A DNA stretch of 33,525 bases from an uncultured Saprospiraceae bacterium (GTDB lineage Bacteria; Bacteroidota; Bacteroidia; Chitinophagales; Saprospiraceae): assembly GCA_937980645.1 (NCBI GenBank), contig CALJPQ010000004.1, positions 1 through 33,525 on the forward strand, read 5' to 3'. The first letter of the stretch is position 1; every line of letters begins with the position of its first letter. Positions 1-8,293 of this stretch are shown here, piece after piece. Under the pieces are notes generated by a model. It was not told the DNA's origin, searched no databases, and was given only the letters and a program-made list of their open reading frames with translations. A program made the position numbers and the translations under genes.

Positions 1-1
1 C

Positions 2-295
2 TGCGAGCCCATTTTCCCCACCGCCTTCACACCTGATGGCGACGGTGTCAATGACACTTTTGGCCCTATCGCTGTGCCCGAATGCGCCTACGCTGCCTTT
101 GAGTGGGCGGTGTTTAGCCGCTGGGGCGAGCGCCTTTTCAGTGCCAACAGCCCTACCGACGTCTGGAACGGCCGCCGACCTGACGGGCAAGCCGCGCCTT
201 CCGATGTGTATGTGTGGCAATTGCGCTATGCCCTGCCTAACGGAAACGAACGGGTGTGGTTTGTGAAGAAAGGGGATGTTACGCTACTGCGATGA
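2..295 (+). CDS. C-terminal end of a secreted protein with T9SS type B sorting domain (partial)
   Basis: Only the last 97 codons are in the window; the gene starts upstream of base 1. The visible part is almost entirely a CHU_C / gliding-motility-type C-terminal domain (type B T9SS sorting signal). Its hallmark FPTAFTPDGDGVNDTF sits at the left edge, followed by FSRWGERLF, DVWNGR and a final beta-strand-rich VYVWQLRY...VWFVKKGDVTLLR. In this family the domain directs export through the type IX system and attachment or release at the cell surface, usually on large adhesin-like or repeat proteins. The function of the missing N-terminal part cannot be told. It runs towards the next gene on the opposite strand, with 64 bases between the stops. 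Confidence 0.85.
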   Translation, partial: CEPIFPTAFTPDGDGVNDTFGPIAVPECAYAAFEWAVFSRWGERLFSANSPTDVWNGRRPDGQAAPSDVYVWQLRYALPNGNERVWFVKKGDVTLLR

Positions 296-359
296 TAAGG
301 ATGAGTCTCTGCAGAGCCCGGGAGCCAGAAGCCTCTTTTTGTGGGGGGATGCAAACCTT

Positions 360-1361
360 TTACATTTTCACCCAGCGCACAGTTTTTTCCCAGGCACCTT
401 TGCGCATACGGATGCGATAGACGCCGGGTGGGCCAAAGTCGCCGGGCAGCAGGTAAGGCAGGTCGGCGTTGAATTGCCGCAATTGGCGTCCGTTAGCGTC
501 GAGGATGACGATGTTAACTTGCGTCATGGATTGTTCGGCTTTTAGCAGCAGGGCTACGGGTGGCAGGGGGCGTATGACCGGGTGGCGCAGGGCGTTGTCG
601 GTAGGTGGCACGATGTCGCCCCAGCGCTTTTCTATGGTGTAGAGCGGGCGGGCATAGACCAATTGGAAGGGTATGTTTTGAGCGACGACCTGTTCGAGCA
701 GGATAGCATGGCCGCGGTTGTTGAGGTGGATGCCGTCGCCGGCGTCCAATTGTGGGTTGAGCGTGCCTTCGGGAGTGGCCAGGCGTTGCCATAGGGGGAT
801 GAAGCGGTCGGCAAAGCGCTTTTGCATGGCTTGGAGCACCTGCAGTTGTGTTTGCACCTTGAGGCTGTCGAAGTTGCGCGGTTGTACGGAGGTGAACCAA
901 AGGGGCACATCGGCGGCCCAGGCGGTGTATGCGATGACCTCTAAATTGCGCAGTTGCGTTTCGGTATCGTATCCGGCGGCGGCGTCATTGGAAGGCAGGT
1001 TGACGATGATGGCATCGGGCTGCAGCGACAGGGCGCGGCTGATGTTGCGCTCTGGGTCAGGTTCCGGGTAACCCGGTGCGGGTTTGAAGCCGTCGGGCAT
1101 GAGGTGGAACGATTGGTATCCGCTCTTGGCCAGGTTGACCAACTGACAACCCGGGTTCAGGCGCTTCAGGTAGGCTCGGTAGCGGTTGACCCAGGCGCTG
1201 TCTATAGGACGAGCGCCGGCGCCAGCAGCCGTGGAAGAGCCCAGCACCACTATGCGTACGGGAGCGGGTAGCGTGCGGCCGTTGCCATTGCCATTGTGAG
1301 GCTGCCCTGTAGCAGTACCTGTCCATGCTGCCCAGAGGAGGAAGAAAACGGAAAAACGCAT
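360..1361 (-). CDS. Secreted SGNH/GDSL-type hydrolase with C-terminal T9SS-like sorting domain
   Basis: A predicted exported esterase or lipase-like hydrolase of 333 residues. A signal peptide ([19 protein letters not shown]) leads into an SGNH fold. Block I is [12 protein letters not shown], with Ser43 as likely nucleophile (GSS instead of GDS); block III is NLPSND with Asn125; block V is DGIHLN with Asp209 and His212. The substrate could be an acyl or acetyl ester on glycan or lipid and cannot be fixed from sequence. The last ~75 residues ([14 protein letters not shown] ... [10 protein letters not shown] ... TVRWVKM) look like a type A T9SS C-terminal domain, so surface delivery is inferred. 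An in-frame ATG three codons upstream (1370) is an alternative start; 1361 gives the more typical signal peptide. Confidence 0.82.
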   Translation of the reverse strand: MRFSVFFLLWAAWTGTATGQPHNGNGNGRTLPAPVRIVVLGSSTAAGAGARPIDSAWVNRYRAYLKRLNPGCQLVNLAKSGYQSFHLMPDGFKPAPGYPEPDPERNISRALSLQPDAIIVNLPSNDAAAGYDTETQLRNLEVIAYTAWAADVPLWFTSVQPRNFDSLKVQTQLQVLQAMQKRFADRFIPLWQRLATPEGTLNPQLDAGDGIHLNNRGHAILLEQVVAQNIPFQLVYARPLYTIEKRWGDIVPPTDNALRHPVIRPLPPVALLLKAEQSMTQVNIVILDANGRQLRQFNADLPYLLPGDFGPPGVYRIRMRKGAWEKTVRWVKM

Positions 1362-1673
1362 AAGGCACATGTCGTCGAAAGAGAGGCGTGTTTCATGTCG
1401 CCAGGCCTATCTGCTCAGGCGTCCGCAATTTTTACGCCTTTAATCCTTTTTTACGTCGCGACATTTAAAGTTTTTAGGACTTTAACGTTACCTTTAGAAA
1501 ACGCTCTCTTCGCGAAGTGCCTCCGGAAGGCCCAGCCTCTATGGCCGCAGTGGCGTGGCGTGTTTTTGGCAATAAAACAGGGCTGTGCGAGCGGCATTTT
1601 TAGCCCGCGGCCTCGAGTCGCCCCTTACTTTTGCGCCCGCAAATCATTCACCGCGCAAAAAGGACAACCGGAT
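1362..1673. other. Divergent intergenic region between the SGNH hydrolase and fumC
   Basis: About 310 bases with no convincing gene. The fumC frame stays open through most of it, but that extension has no family similarity and would cross the fumC promoter. The stretch around 1440-1500 is AT-rich compared with the genes and would suit regulatory DNA. The only specific site I can support is the -7 element at 1626-1633. No -7 element for the hydrolase was recognised. Confidence 0.5.
1626..1633 (+). promoter_or_regulatory. Bacteroidota -7 promoter element for fumC (TACTTTTG)
   Basis: It matches the TAnnTTTG consensus of the primary sigma factor of this phylum and lies 40 bases before the fumC ATG. 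No clear TTG -33 element is visible at normal spacing. Confidence 0.55.
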
Positions 1674-3077
1674 ATGACCTTCCGCACCGAAAAGGACACC
1701 ATGGGCAAAGTGCAAGTGCCCGCCGATGCTTACTGGGGCGCTCAAACGCAGCGTTCGATTGAAAACTTCAAAATTGCCCGCGAGACCAACCGCATGCCTA
1801 TCGAAATCATTCGGGCGTTCGCGTATTTGAAGAAGGCCGCTGCGCTGACCAACCGCGACCTGGGTGTGCTGTCGGCGGAAAAATGCGACCTCATCTGTCG
1901 GGTGTGCGATGAAATTCTGGCAGGTCAGCTCGACGACCAGTTTCCGCTGGTGGTGTGGCAGACAGGCTCGGGTACACAGAGCAACATGAACGTCAACGAA
2001 GTCATTGCCTATCGCGCCCATGTGCTGGCAGGCGGGCAGCTGACGGATGAGCAAAAGATACTGCACCCCAACGACGACGTGAACAAGTCGCAATCGTCGA
2101 ACGACACCTTCCCTACAGCCATGCACATCGCGGCATACAAGATTCTCACGGAGGTAACGCTCCCGGGTCTGGAGCGCCTGCGCGATACGCTGCGCGCCAA
2201 GTCGGAGGCCTTCATGCACGTGGTCAAGATCGGGCGCACGCACTTCATGGACGCTACGCCGCTGACGCTGGGGCAGGAGTTTTCGGGCTATGTAGCGCAG
2301 CTCGACCACGCCCTGCGTGCCATCCGCAACACGCTGCCGCACCTGAGTGAGCTGGCCTTGGGGGGCACTGCCGTAGGCACCGGCATCAACACGCCGCCCG
2401 GATACGCTGAAAAGGTCGCCCAATACATCGCCGAGCTAACCGGCTTACCGTTTGTTACGGCGCCCAACAAATTTGAGGCGCTGGCGGCTCACGACGCCAT
2501 CGTGGAAAGCCACGGCGCGCTAAAAACGGCCGCCGTCAGCCTGATGAAAATCGCCAACGACATCCGCATGCTCTCTTCCGGGCCGCGCGCCGGCATCGGA
2601 GAAATTCATATCCCGGACAACGAACCTGGCTCGTCCATTATGCCCGGCAAGGTAAACCCCACGCAATGCGAAGCGCTCACCATGGTGGCTGCTCAGGTGC
2701 TCGGCAACGATGTGGCCATCAACGTCGGCGGTGCTACGGGCCACTTCGAGCTGAACGTGTTTAAGCCGATGATGATCTACAACTTCCTGCATTCGGCCCG
2801 GCTCATTGGCGAAGCCTGCGTGTCGTTCAACGACAAATGCGCCGTAGGCATCGAGCCTATTCACGAGAACATCCGCCGCCACGTCAACAATTCGCTGATG
2901 CTCGTAACGGCGCTCAATCCGCACATTGGCTATTACAAAGCCGCTGAAATTGCTCAGAAAGCCCACCGCGAAGGTCTGACCCTCAAGGAGGCGGCCCTGG
3001 CGCTGGGCTACCTGACGGAAGAAGAGTTTGACCGTTGGGTGCGCCCTGAAGACATGGTCGGCTTGAATGGCGTTTAG
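1674..3077 (+). CDS. fumC: Fumarate hydratase class II
   Basis: Catalyses the reversible hydration of fumarate to L-malate in the TCA cycle (cytosolic, oxygen-stable, iron-free, homotetramer in the family). The 467-residue length is normal for FumC. Visible signatures are [10 protein letters not shown] (97-106), [13 protein letters not shown] (139-151), [16 protein letters not shown] (187-202, with His190 in the catalytic position) and [11 protein letters not shown] (319-329, the fumarase/aspartase signature with the mobile catalytic-loop serine). The ATG at 1674 was chosen because [13 protein letters not shown] aligns with the usual fumarase N-terminus and because a -7 promoter box lies just before it. 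The neighbours are not TCA-cycle genes, so it is probably transcribed alone. Confidence 0.97.
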   Translation: MTFRTEKDTMGKVQVPADAYWGAQTQRSIENFKIARETNRMPIEIIRAFAYLKKAAALTNRDLGVLSAEKCDLICRVCDEILAGQLDDQFPLVVWQTGSGTQSNMNVNEVIAYRAHVLAGGQLTDEQKILHPNDDVNKSQSSNDTFPTAMHIAAYKILTEVTLPGLERLRDTLRAKSEAFMHVVKIGRTHFMDATPLTLGQEFSGYVAQLDHALRAIRNTLPHLSELALGGTAVGTGINTPPGYAEKVAQYIAELTGLPFVTAPNKFEALAAHDAIVESHGALKTAAVSLMKIANDIRMLSSGPRAGIGEIHIPDNEPGSSIMPGKVNPTQCEALTMVAAQVLGNDVAINVGGATGHFELNVFKPMMIYNFLHSARLIGEACVSFNDKCAVGIEPIHENIRRHVNNSLMLVTALNPHIGYYKAAEIAQKAHREGLTLKEAALALGYLTEEEFDRWVRPEDMVGLNGV

Positions 3078-3131
3078 CCTTTTCCTCTGGTATTCCTTCA
3101 TTGTTTTATCTCGTCTTTCCTTTCTCAACTT

Positions 3132-4454
3132 ATGAACATCGCCGTCGTCGGAACCGGATACGTAGGGTTGGTAACGGGTACTTGTTTTGCCGAAACAGGC
3201 AACAACGTTATCTGTGTGGACAACAACGAAGCCAAAGTACAGGCGCTCAAGGCCGGAAAAATTCCCATTTACGAGCCGGGCTTAGACGTTCTATTCGAGC
3301 GCAACACTAAAGAGGGGCGCCTGCATTTCACCACCGATTTACGCGAGGCGGTGGACAAGAGCACCATTATCTTTCTGGCCCTGCCCACGCCGCCGGGCGA
3401 AGACGGCAGTGCTGACCTGTCGTATGTGTTGGGTGTGGCTCGCGAACTGTCTGGCATGATTACGGACTACCGGGTGGTGGTCAACAAGAGCACGGTGCCT
3501 GTGGGTACGGCGGAGAAGGTGGCCGCTATTCTGGCCGAGCGTTTGCCGCGTGAGCGCTTCGATGTGGTGTCGAACCCGGAATTTCTGCGCGAGGGTGTGG
3601 CTGTAGAAGATTTCCTCAAGCCCGACCGCGTGGTGGTGGGCGCTTCCAGCGAACGCGCTTGCCGATTGATGAAGCAGCTCTACGAGCCTTTCGTGCGGCA
3701 GGGTAACCCCATCTATTTTATGGATGAGCGCTCGGCCGAAATGACTAAGTACGCGGCCAATGCCTATTTAGCCATGCGTATCTCGTTCATGAACGAAATG
3801 GCCAACCTGTGCGAGCGCGTAGGCGCTAATGTGGACATGGTGCGCATTGGCATCGGCAGCGATAGCCGCATTGGCAAGCGCTTCCTCTTTCCAGGTATTG
3901 GATACGGCGGCTCGTGCTTCCCGAAGGATGTGAAAGCACTGGCGCATACGGCCGAAACATACGACTACGATTTCCGCATCCTAAAGGCCGTTATGGGTGT
4001 CAATGACCGTCAGAAAAGCGCGCTGGCCCGCAAAGTGCGCGACTTCTTCGGCGGCCAGCTCGCTGGGCGCACGATGGCACTGTGGGGCCTGGCTTTCAAG
4101 CCCAACACCGACGACATTCGCGAGGCGCCCGCTCTGGCTATGGCTGACGAACTGCTGGCCGAAGGTGTGCGCCTGCAGGTGTTCGACCCGGAGGCCATGG
4201 AAAACGTACGTGCCCAGTATGGCGACCGCCTTACCTATGCCCGCTCGATGTACGACGCCCTCGATGGAGCCGATTGCCTGCTCATCGCCACGGAGTGGAG
4301 CGAATTTCGCACGCCTGATTTTGCGCAAATGAAAACCCGTCTGCGCCAGCCCGTCGTCTTTGATGGGCGCAATGTATACGACTTAGACCTCATGCGCGAA
4401 CAGGGCTTCTACTACTTCAGCATCGGGCGCCCATCGGTGAACGGGCGTCAGTAG
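3132..4454 (+). CDS. ugd: UDP-glucose 6-dehydrogenase
   Basis: Oxidises UDP-glucose to UDP-glucuronate with two NAD+, supplying uronic-acid precursors for capsule, exopolysaccharide or LPS. The 440 residues have the expected three-part architecture. The N-terminal Rossmann fold carries GTGYVG (7-12) and STVPVGTAEK (120-129). Then come NPEFLREG (148-155) and the central dimer helix with MTKYAANAYLA, which holds Lys206 and Asn210. The catalytic Cys262 lies in GGSCFPKDVKAL. The C-terminal domain has LWGLAFKPNTDDIREAP and the closing FDGRNVYD. It starts 54 bases after fumC and may share its transcript. Its end overlaps the end of the convergent CoA-binding gene by 7 bases. A glycosyltransferase follows close by. 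Confidence 0.95.
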   Translation: MNIAVVGTGYVGLVTGTCFAETGNNVICVDNNEAKVQALKAGKIPIYEPGLDVLFERNTKEGRLHFTTDLREAVDKSTIIFLALPTPPGEDGSADLSYVLGVARELSGMITDYRVVVNKSTVPVGTAEKVAAILAERLPRERFDVVSNPEFLREGVAVEDFLKPDRVVVGASSERACRLMKQLYEPFVRQGNPIYFMDERSAEMTKYAANAYLAMRISFMNEMANLCERVGANVDMVRIGIGSDSRIGKRFLFPGIGYGGSCFPKDVKALAHTAETYDYDFRILKAVMGVNDRQKSALARKVRDFFGGQLAGRTMALWGLAFKPNTDDIREAPALAMADELLAEGVRLQVFDPEAMENVRAQYGDRLTYARSMYDALDGADCLLIATEWSEFRTPDFAQMKTRLRQPVVFDGRNVYDLDLMREQGFYYFSIGRPSVNGRQ

Positions 4455-4858
4455 ATGCCTACACTTAGCATGACCAGCGTACAGCCCTCTACCGGCTCTA
4501 TGCCGTGTGTTCGGGCCAGGGCAGCCAACTCGGGATTTTCCGTTCCCGGGTTGAAAATGATGCGCTTTGGCTTGAGCGACAGCAGGTAATCATAATACGG
4601 AGGCTGCCGCTGGGGGCCAACGTATAGCGTAACGGTGTGTATGCCTTCGAGCGCGGGCTTGTCGAGCAAAATAGGCAAACCGTCCACTTCGCCGCTGCGA
4701 ATGCCTACGGGCACTACTTCGTACCCATGACGACGCAAGGCGCGAACGGCTAAATAGGCGTAGCGATTAGGGTTGGGCGTGGCGCCCAGTACCAGGGTCT
4801 TTTTCACAGCCCATTGGAACAGCAACGCCGGCACAATAGTTCGCCCAAAGCGGCGCAT
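4448..4858 (-). CDS. Small CoA-binding domain protein (CoA_binding_2 type)
   Basis: A single Rossmann-like CoA-binding domain, like the nucleotide-binding part of succinyl-CoA synthetase alpha. KKTLVLGATPNPNRYAYLAV opens the fold, followed by VVPVGIR, TVTLYVGP and the closing FNPGTENPEL and EGCTLVMLSVGIY. Stand-alone proteins of this family (YccU-like) bind CoA or acyl-CoA and have no settled role. The ATG at 4858 adds 17 residues before the conserved core. A GTG at 4807 giving VKKTLVLG would match the usual family N-terminus better, so the true start may be there. It converges on ugd with a 7-base overlap of stops and diverges from the glycosyltransferase. Confidence 0.85.
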   Translation of the reverse strand: MRRFGRTIVPALLFQWAVKKTLVLGATPNPNRYAYLAVRALRRHGYEVVPVGIRSGEVDGLPILLDKPALEGIHTVTLYVGPQRQPPYYDYLLSLKPKRIIFNPGTENPELAALARTHGIEPVEGCTLVMLSVGIY

Positions 4859-4891
4859 CTGCCACCGAAGGGTCTGAGTAGATACAGGCTA

Positions 4892-4899
4892 TACCTTTG
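4892..4899 (+). promoter_or_regulatory. Bacteroidota -7 promoter element (TACCTTTG) for the glycosyltransferase
   Basis: A perfect TAnnTTTG match 24 bases upstream of the ATG at 4924. It helps decide that start: the in-frame TTG at 4897 lies inside the promoter element and cannot be the initiation codon. Confidence 0.6.
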
Positions 4900-4923
4900 C
4901 CGCCAGTTTTATTTCGCACGCAC

Positions 4924-6051
4924 ATGCGCATTGCCGTCAATACGCGCTTCTTGCTGGCCAGCCGCTTAGAGGGCATGGGCTGGTACACCCACGAGGTGAT
5001 GCGGCGCATAGTGGCTATGCACCCGGAGGATGAGTTTGTTTTCCTCTTCGACCGGCCCTATGATGCCTCTTTTCTATATAAGGATAATGTGCATCCGGAG
5101 GTTCTTTTCCCGCCTGCCCGACATCCGGTGCTATGGTATCTCTGGTTTGAGTGGGCCGTGCCCCGCGCCTTGAAGCGCTATCGGCCCGATGTCTTTTTCT
5201 CGCCGGATAGTTTCCTGGGCCTGCGAGCAAGCACGCCGACCTTGCTGACGGTACACGACATAATCCCGTTGCAAGAGCCGCGCGCAGTACCGCGAGCTCC
5301 TCGATATTATTATCAGTATTTCTTGCCACGCTACATCCGTCGGGCGACGCGCATCGCCACCGTGTCGGAATACGTGCGCCAGATGCTGGTAGAGCATTTG
5401 AATGTCCCGTTGGAGCGCATTTCGGTCGTGTACAATGGTTATCGCGAGGGTTTCCGCCCCCTGATGGCGGAGGAGCAACAGGCGGTTCGGGCCGTGTACT
5501 CCGACGGGCAACCCTACTTTTTGTATACGGGCGCCGTGCATCCGCGCAAGAACATTCCTCGATTGATAGCGGCATTTGATACCTTCAAAACGCAAACGGG
5601 TGCTCTTGTGCAGCTACTGTTGGCCGGCCGTACGATGTGGCGCGGCCAGGAGGTGAACGATGCGTTGCAGAAGGCTCGATGCCGCGCCGACATTCGGGTG
5701 CTGGGTTATGTGCCGGAGGCGGAGCTCACACGCCTGTGCGGAGCGGCGCTGGCGTTAGTGAATGTTTCCCTCAATGAAGGCTTTGGCCTGCCGGTAGTAG
5801 AGGCCTTTGCCTGTGATGTGCCGGTGCTGTGCTCCGACCGCACAGCGCTGGCCGAGGTGGGTGGGAATGCTGCCCTGCTGGTCAATCCCGAGTCTGTAGA
5901 TGCCATTGCGGCTGGTCTGTCGGCATTGTATCGCGATGCGGCGCTGCGTGAAGCCTTGGTGAGCAGAGGACGTCTTCAGCGTCAAAAATTTCGCTGGGAC
6001 ACCGCTGCCGAGCAGCTGTATCGGCTCCTTCAGGAGACTGCCGGTGGCTGA
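4924..6051 (+). CDS. Glycosyltransferase family 4 (GT-B fold)
   Basis: A retaining sugar transferase that should move a hexose from a nucleotide-sugar donor to a lipid-linked or cell-surface glycan at the cytoplasmic face. The protein has 375 residues and two Rossmann-like domains. The N-terminal acceptor domain (MRIAVNTRFLL, MGWYTHEVMRRI, TVHDIIPLQEP, RIATVSEYVRQML) leads to a C-terminal donor-binding GT1/GT4 domain with FLYTGAVHPRKNIPRLI and the E-x7-E motif EGFGLPVVE (Glu285, Glu293). Donor and acceptor cannot be predicted, although ugd just upstream makes UDP-glucuronate available. Its 3' end overlaps that of the convergent PAP2 gene by 22 bases. Confidence 0.9.
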   Translation: MRIAVNTRFLLASRLEGMGWYTHEVMRRIVAMHPEDEFVFLFDRPYDASFLYKDNVHPEVLFPPARHPVLWYLWFEWAVPRALKRYRPDVFFSPDSFLGLRASTPTLLTVHDIIPLQEPRAVPRAPRYYYQYFLPRYIRRATRIATVSEYVRQMLVEHLNVPLERISVVYNGYREGFRPLMAEEQQAVRAVYSDGQPYFLYTGAVHPRKNIPRLIAAFDTFKTQTGALVQLLLAGRTMWRGQEVNDALQKARCRADIRVLGYVPEAELTRLCGAALALVNVSLNEGFGLPVVEAFACDVPVLCSDRTALAEVGGNAALLVNPESVDAIAAGLSALYRDAALREALVSRGRLQRQKFRWDTAAEQLYRLLQETAGG

Positions 6052-6725
6052 GGGTCAGTGGATGCGGGAGGATTTTTGCGCAGCGGGCCGGTATCCAATA
6101 CCGCATATTGCCTCAGCCAACGCTGGTCTATGGCCCATATAACGCCAGCAGCCAACAGGCCCAGCAAGGCTCCGGCCACCACGTCGGTCAGGAAGTGTTG
6201 CACCAGAAAAACACGGGATACGCCGACCAGTACGGCTGCACCGGCACAAGCCAGGCTCACGGCGGGCCGACGCCGACCGGCCAACAGGGCCAATACGCCG
6301 TACAGGCCAAAAGCCGTCATCGTATGGCCAGAGGGGAAGCTCGTGCGCCCGCCATTGGGCCATTCTCCAGCCAGCACGACCTGGTCGCTCAGCCCGTGGT
6401 TGGCAAAAAAGAGCATCGGACGGTCTTTGCTGACGGCCACTTTAAGCGACTGAGAGGTGGTCAGAATGAACAAGCCGCCTATAATGAGCAGCACAGCCAC
6501 GCGATAACGCCACAGTAGGCTGAGCAGGCCAATGGCCACAAAAGGCCAAATCTCGCCTAAGCGGGTGGCCCAACGGAAAAAGGTGTTGAGCGGCTCCTGC
6601 CGCCAGTCGTTCAGGTGGAGAATCTCCATACCCGGCGGCACCAACAGCGCGAGCACCAGACCCAAATTGATGAAAACCAGCGCAGGTATAGTAAACCAGG
6701 GATTTGCCCAAAAAGCCTGTTTCAT
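6030..6725 (-). CDS. PAP2-superfamily membrane phosphatase
   Basis: A 231-residue polytopic phosphatase of the PAP2 / type 2 phosphatidic acid phosphatase family. All three catalytic motifs are intact: KxxxxxxRP (Lys95, Arg102, Pro103), PSGH (131-134) and SRxxxxxH (Ser170, Arg171, His177, followed by FLTD). The active site faces the periplasm in the family; substrates include phosphatidic acid, PGP, undecaprenyl pyrophosphate and lipid A phosphates. The start at 6725 gives MKQAFWANPWF and forms an ATGA overlap with the stop of the upstream Lpt-type permease, so translation is probably coupled. That context favours a lipid or lipid-carrier phosphate of the envelope (LpxE/BacA-like) over a soluble substrate, but this is inference. 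Confidence 0.9.
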   Translation of the reverse strand: MKQAFWANPWFTIPALVFINLGLVLALLVPPGMEILHLNDWRQEPLNTFFRWATRLGEIWPFVAIGLLSLLWRYRVAVLLIIGGLFILTTSQSLKVAVSKDRPMLFFANHGLSDQVVLAGEWPNGGRTSFPSGHTMTAFGLYGVLALLAGRRRPAVSLACAGAAVLVGVSRVFLVQHFLTDVVAGALLGLLAAGVIWAIDQRWLRQYAVLDTGPLRKNPPASTDPQPPAVS

Positions 6726-8281
6726 GAACCCAAAAAGCGTTTTTCTAAATAGCGGCGCACGCGCAAGGCGAAGCGGTCTATGCGGTCGGTGCTGAACATG
6801 GCGGTGTCGTTCAGGGCGCGCCAGGTAAGAAAGGCAGCAATGGGTACCAGCACAATACTGGGCACCATGGCCGCCCAGAAGGGTGTCAGAATGTACGCCT
6901 CCGCCAGCTTTCTGCACAAGATGGTCAGCATGATGAAGGTTACAAAGAACACGATAGAGACCAGAATGGGATAGCCAAAGCCGCCTTTGCGGATAATGGC
7001 GCCCATAGGGCCGCCGATGAATAAGAAGATGACACACACGATGGCGAAGCTGTACTTGGCATAGAGTTCGTAGCCCATTTTGGCGGCCTCCTTTCGACGG
7101 TATTCTATCTGGTTGGAGCGGCGCTCGACGACGGTTTTGGTCAGGCGCAGCTGCACCAGTGCGTCCTGAATCAGGCGGGGCAGGTAGGTGGGTTCAAAGG
7201 TCTCGGCCCAAATGGCATACTCCGTCAGTGGTCTTTTGAGCGCCTGGCGAGGCAGGTCGGGCATGACGGGTTCGGGTATGGGTGGGTCGCCGGGCTTGCG
7301 GTTGGCGCGCAGGATGGAGTCCTGACGCAGGCGTTCTTGCTCGATGGGGTCTTTTCGGGCGTCTGGCTTGTTTTCGAGCCGCTTGAGCGTGGTCAGCAGT
7401 TCATCGGCCATGTCGCGGCGTTGCTCGTCCATTTCGCGGTAGAGCGAGTCTATGCTTTGGCGCAGTTCTTTGATGGTTTGCATGCTCCGTTGCCCTTTGA
7501 AGCGGTCTTCGTCGGTGCGGCTCATCTCGAACTCGCTTAGCTCCCACACTTTCGTCCAGGACTGGAAGGTCAGGCGGATGAAGGGCGCTCCACTGCTGCC
7601 GTCGCTGCGCAGGCGCGTGGGATTCGGCTCCTGGTACTGGGCGCCGTTATATAGATTCATGACAAAAAAACGGCCGTCTTTAGTGGTAAACATCTGGCCG
7701 CTATCGGCCATGATCTCATTCAACTTCAAGCGCCCTAGCTGGCTCTGGTCTTCGATGAAAACATCGCGGATAGTCTCGTTATCTTTAGCCTTGTCGCCAA
7801 TACGGATAATGAACTGGCGAAAGTCGTCGTTGAAAACGCCCTCTTCTATGGCTAAGGCGGGTTTTTGCTTGCGAATGTCGTACAGGCGCGATTTGAATTT
7901 CAGGTTGGCCAGCGGGCTGAGGTAATCGGAGCACACGTAGGAAAAAACGCCGATGAGGGCCGAAGCAATAATCAGGCTGCCCATAATCCGCAGCAGCGAT
8001 ACGCCCGCCGATTTCATGCTCGACAGCTCGTAGCGCTCAGCCAGGTTGCCCATAACCATCACTGATGAAATCAGCACCGCAATGGGCAGAGCCATTGGGA
8101 AGATGGAGATAGACATGTAACCGATGACTTCCAGCAGAATAAGCAGGCCAATACCCTTGCCAGCCATGTCGTCAATGTACAGCCACAGAAACTGCATGAT
8201 AAGCACGAACAGGGCAATGGCAAATGAAACTAAGAACGGCCCGAAAAAGCTGGTCAGCACGAGCTTGTCTATCTTCTTCAT
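6722..8281 (-). CDS. LptF/LptG family permease (YjgP/YjgQ)
   Basis: Membrane subunit of the LPS export ABC transporter (Lpt): it takes LPS from the inner membrane and passes it to the periplasmic bridge, powered by LptB. The protein has 519 residues. It opens with MKKIDKLVLTSFFGPFL and N-terminal membrane helices (including PIAVLISSVMVMGNLAERYE and SAGVSLLRIMGS, typical for the family). A large periplasmic jellyroll region follows, then a charged coiled-coil and proline-rich insert (about 260-350), and three C-terminal helices (IVCVIFLFIGGPMGAIIRKG onward). The ATG at 8281 is preferred over the in-frame TTG at 8290. It begins 12 bases after the rpe stop and overlaps PAP2 by 4 bases. Whether it acts as LptF or LptG cannot be told; no second copy is here. 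Confidence 0.9.
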   Translation of the reverse strand: MKKIDKLVLTSFFGPFLVSFAIALFVLIMQFLWLYIDDMAGKGIGLLILLEVIGYMSISIFPMALPIAVLISSVMVMGNLAERYELSSMKSAGVSLLRIMGSLIIASALIGVFSYVCSDYLSPLANLKFKSRLYDIRKQKPALAIEEGVFNDDFRQFIIRIGDKAKDNETIRDVFIEDQSQLGRLKLNEIMADSGQMFTTKDGRFFVMNLYNGAQYQEPNPTRLRSDGSSGAPFIRLTFQSWTKVWELSEFEMSRTDEDRFKGQRSMQTIKELRQSIDSLYREMDEQRRDMADELLTTLKRLENKPDARKDPIEQERLRQDSILRANRKPGDPPIPEPVMPDLPRQALKRPLTEYAIWAETFEPTYLPRLIQDALVQLRLTKTVVERRSNQIEYRRKEAAKMGYELYAKYSFAIVCVIFLFIGGPMGAIIRKGGFGYPILVSIVFFVTFIMLTILCRKLAEAYILTPFWAAMVPSIVLVPIAAFLTWRALNDTAMFSTDRIDRFALRVRRYLEKRFLGS

Positions 8282-8293
8282 GACGCGCAAGGG

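Noticed and set aside
1296..1673. Upstream extension of the fumarase open frame by 126 codons
   Set aside because: The extra residues have no fumarase similarity, the frame would cross a -7 promoter box, and the ATG at 1674 gives the standard N-terminus.
4897..4923. TTG start of the glycosyltransferase
   Set aside because: The TTG lies inside the TACCTTTG promoter element; ATG 4924 gives the family-typical N-terminus.
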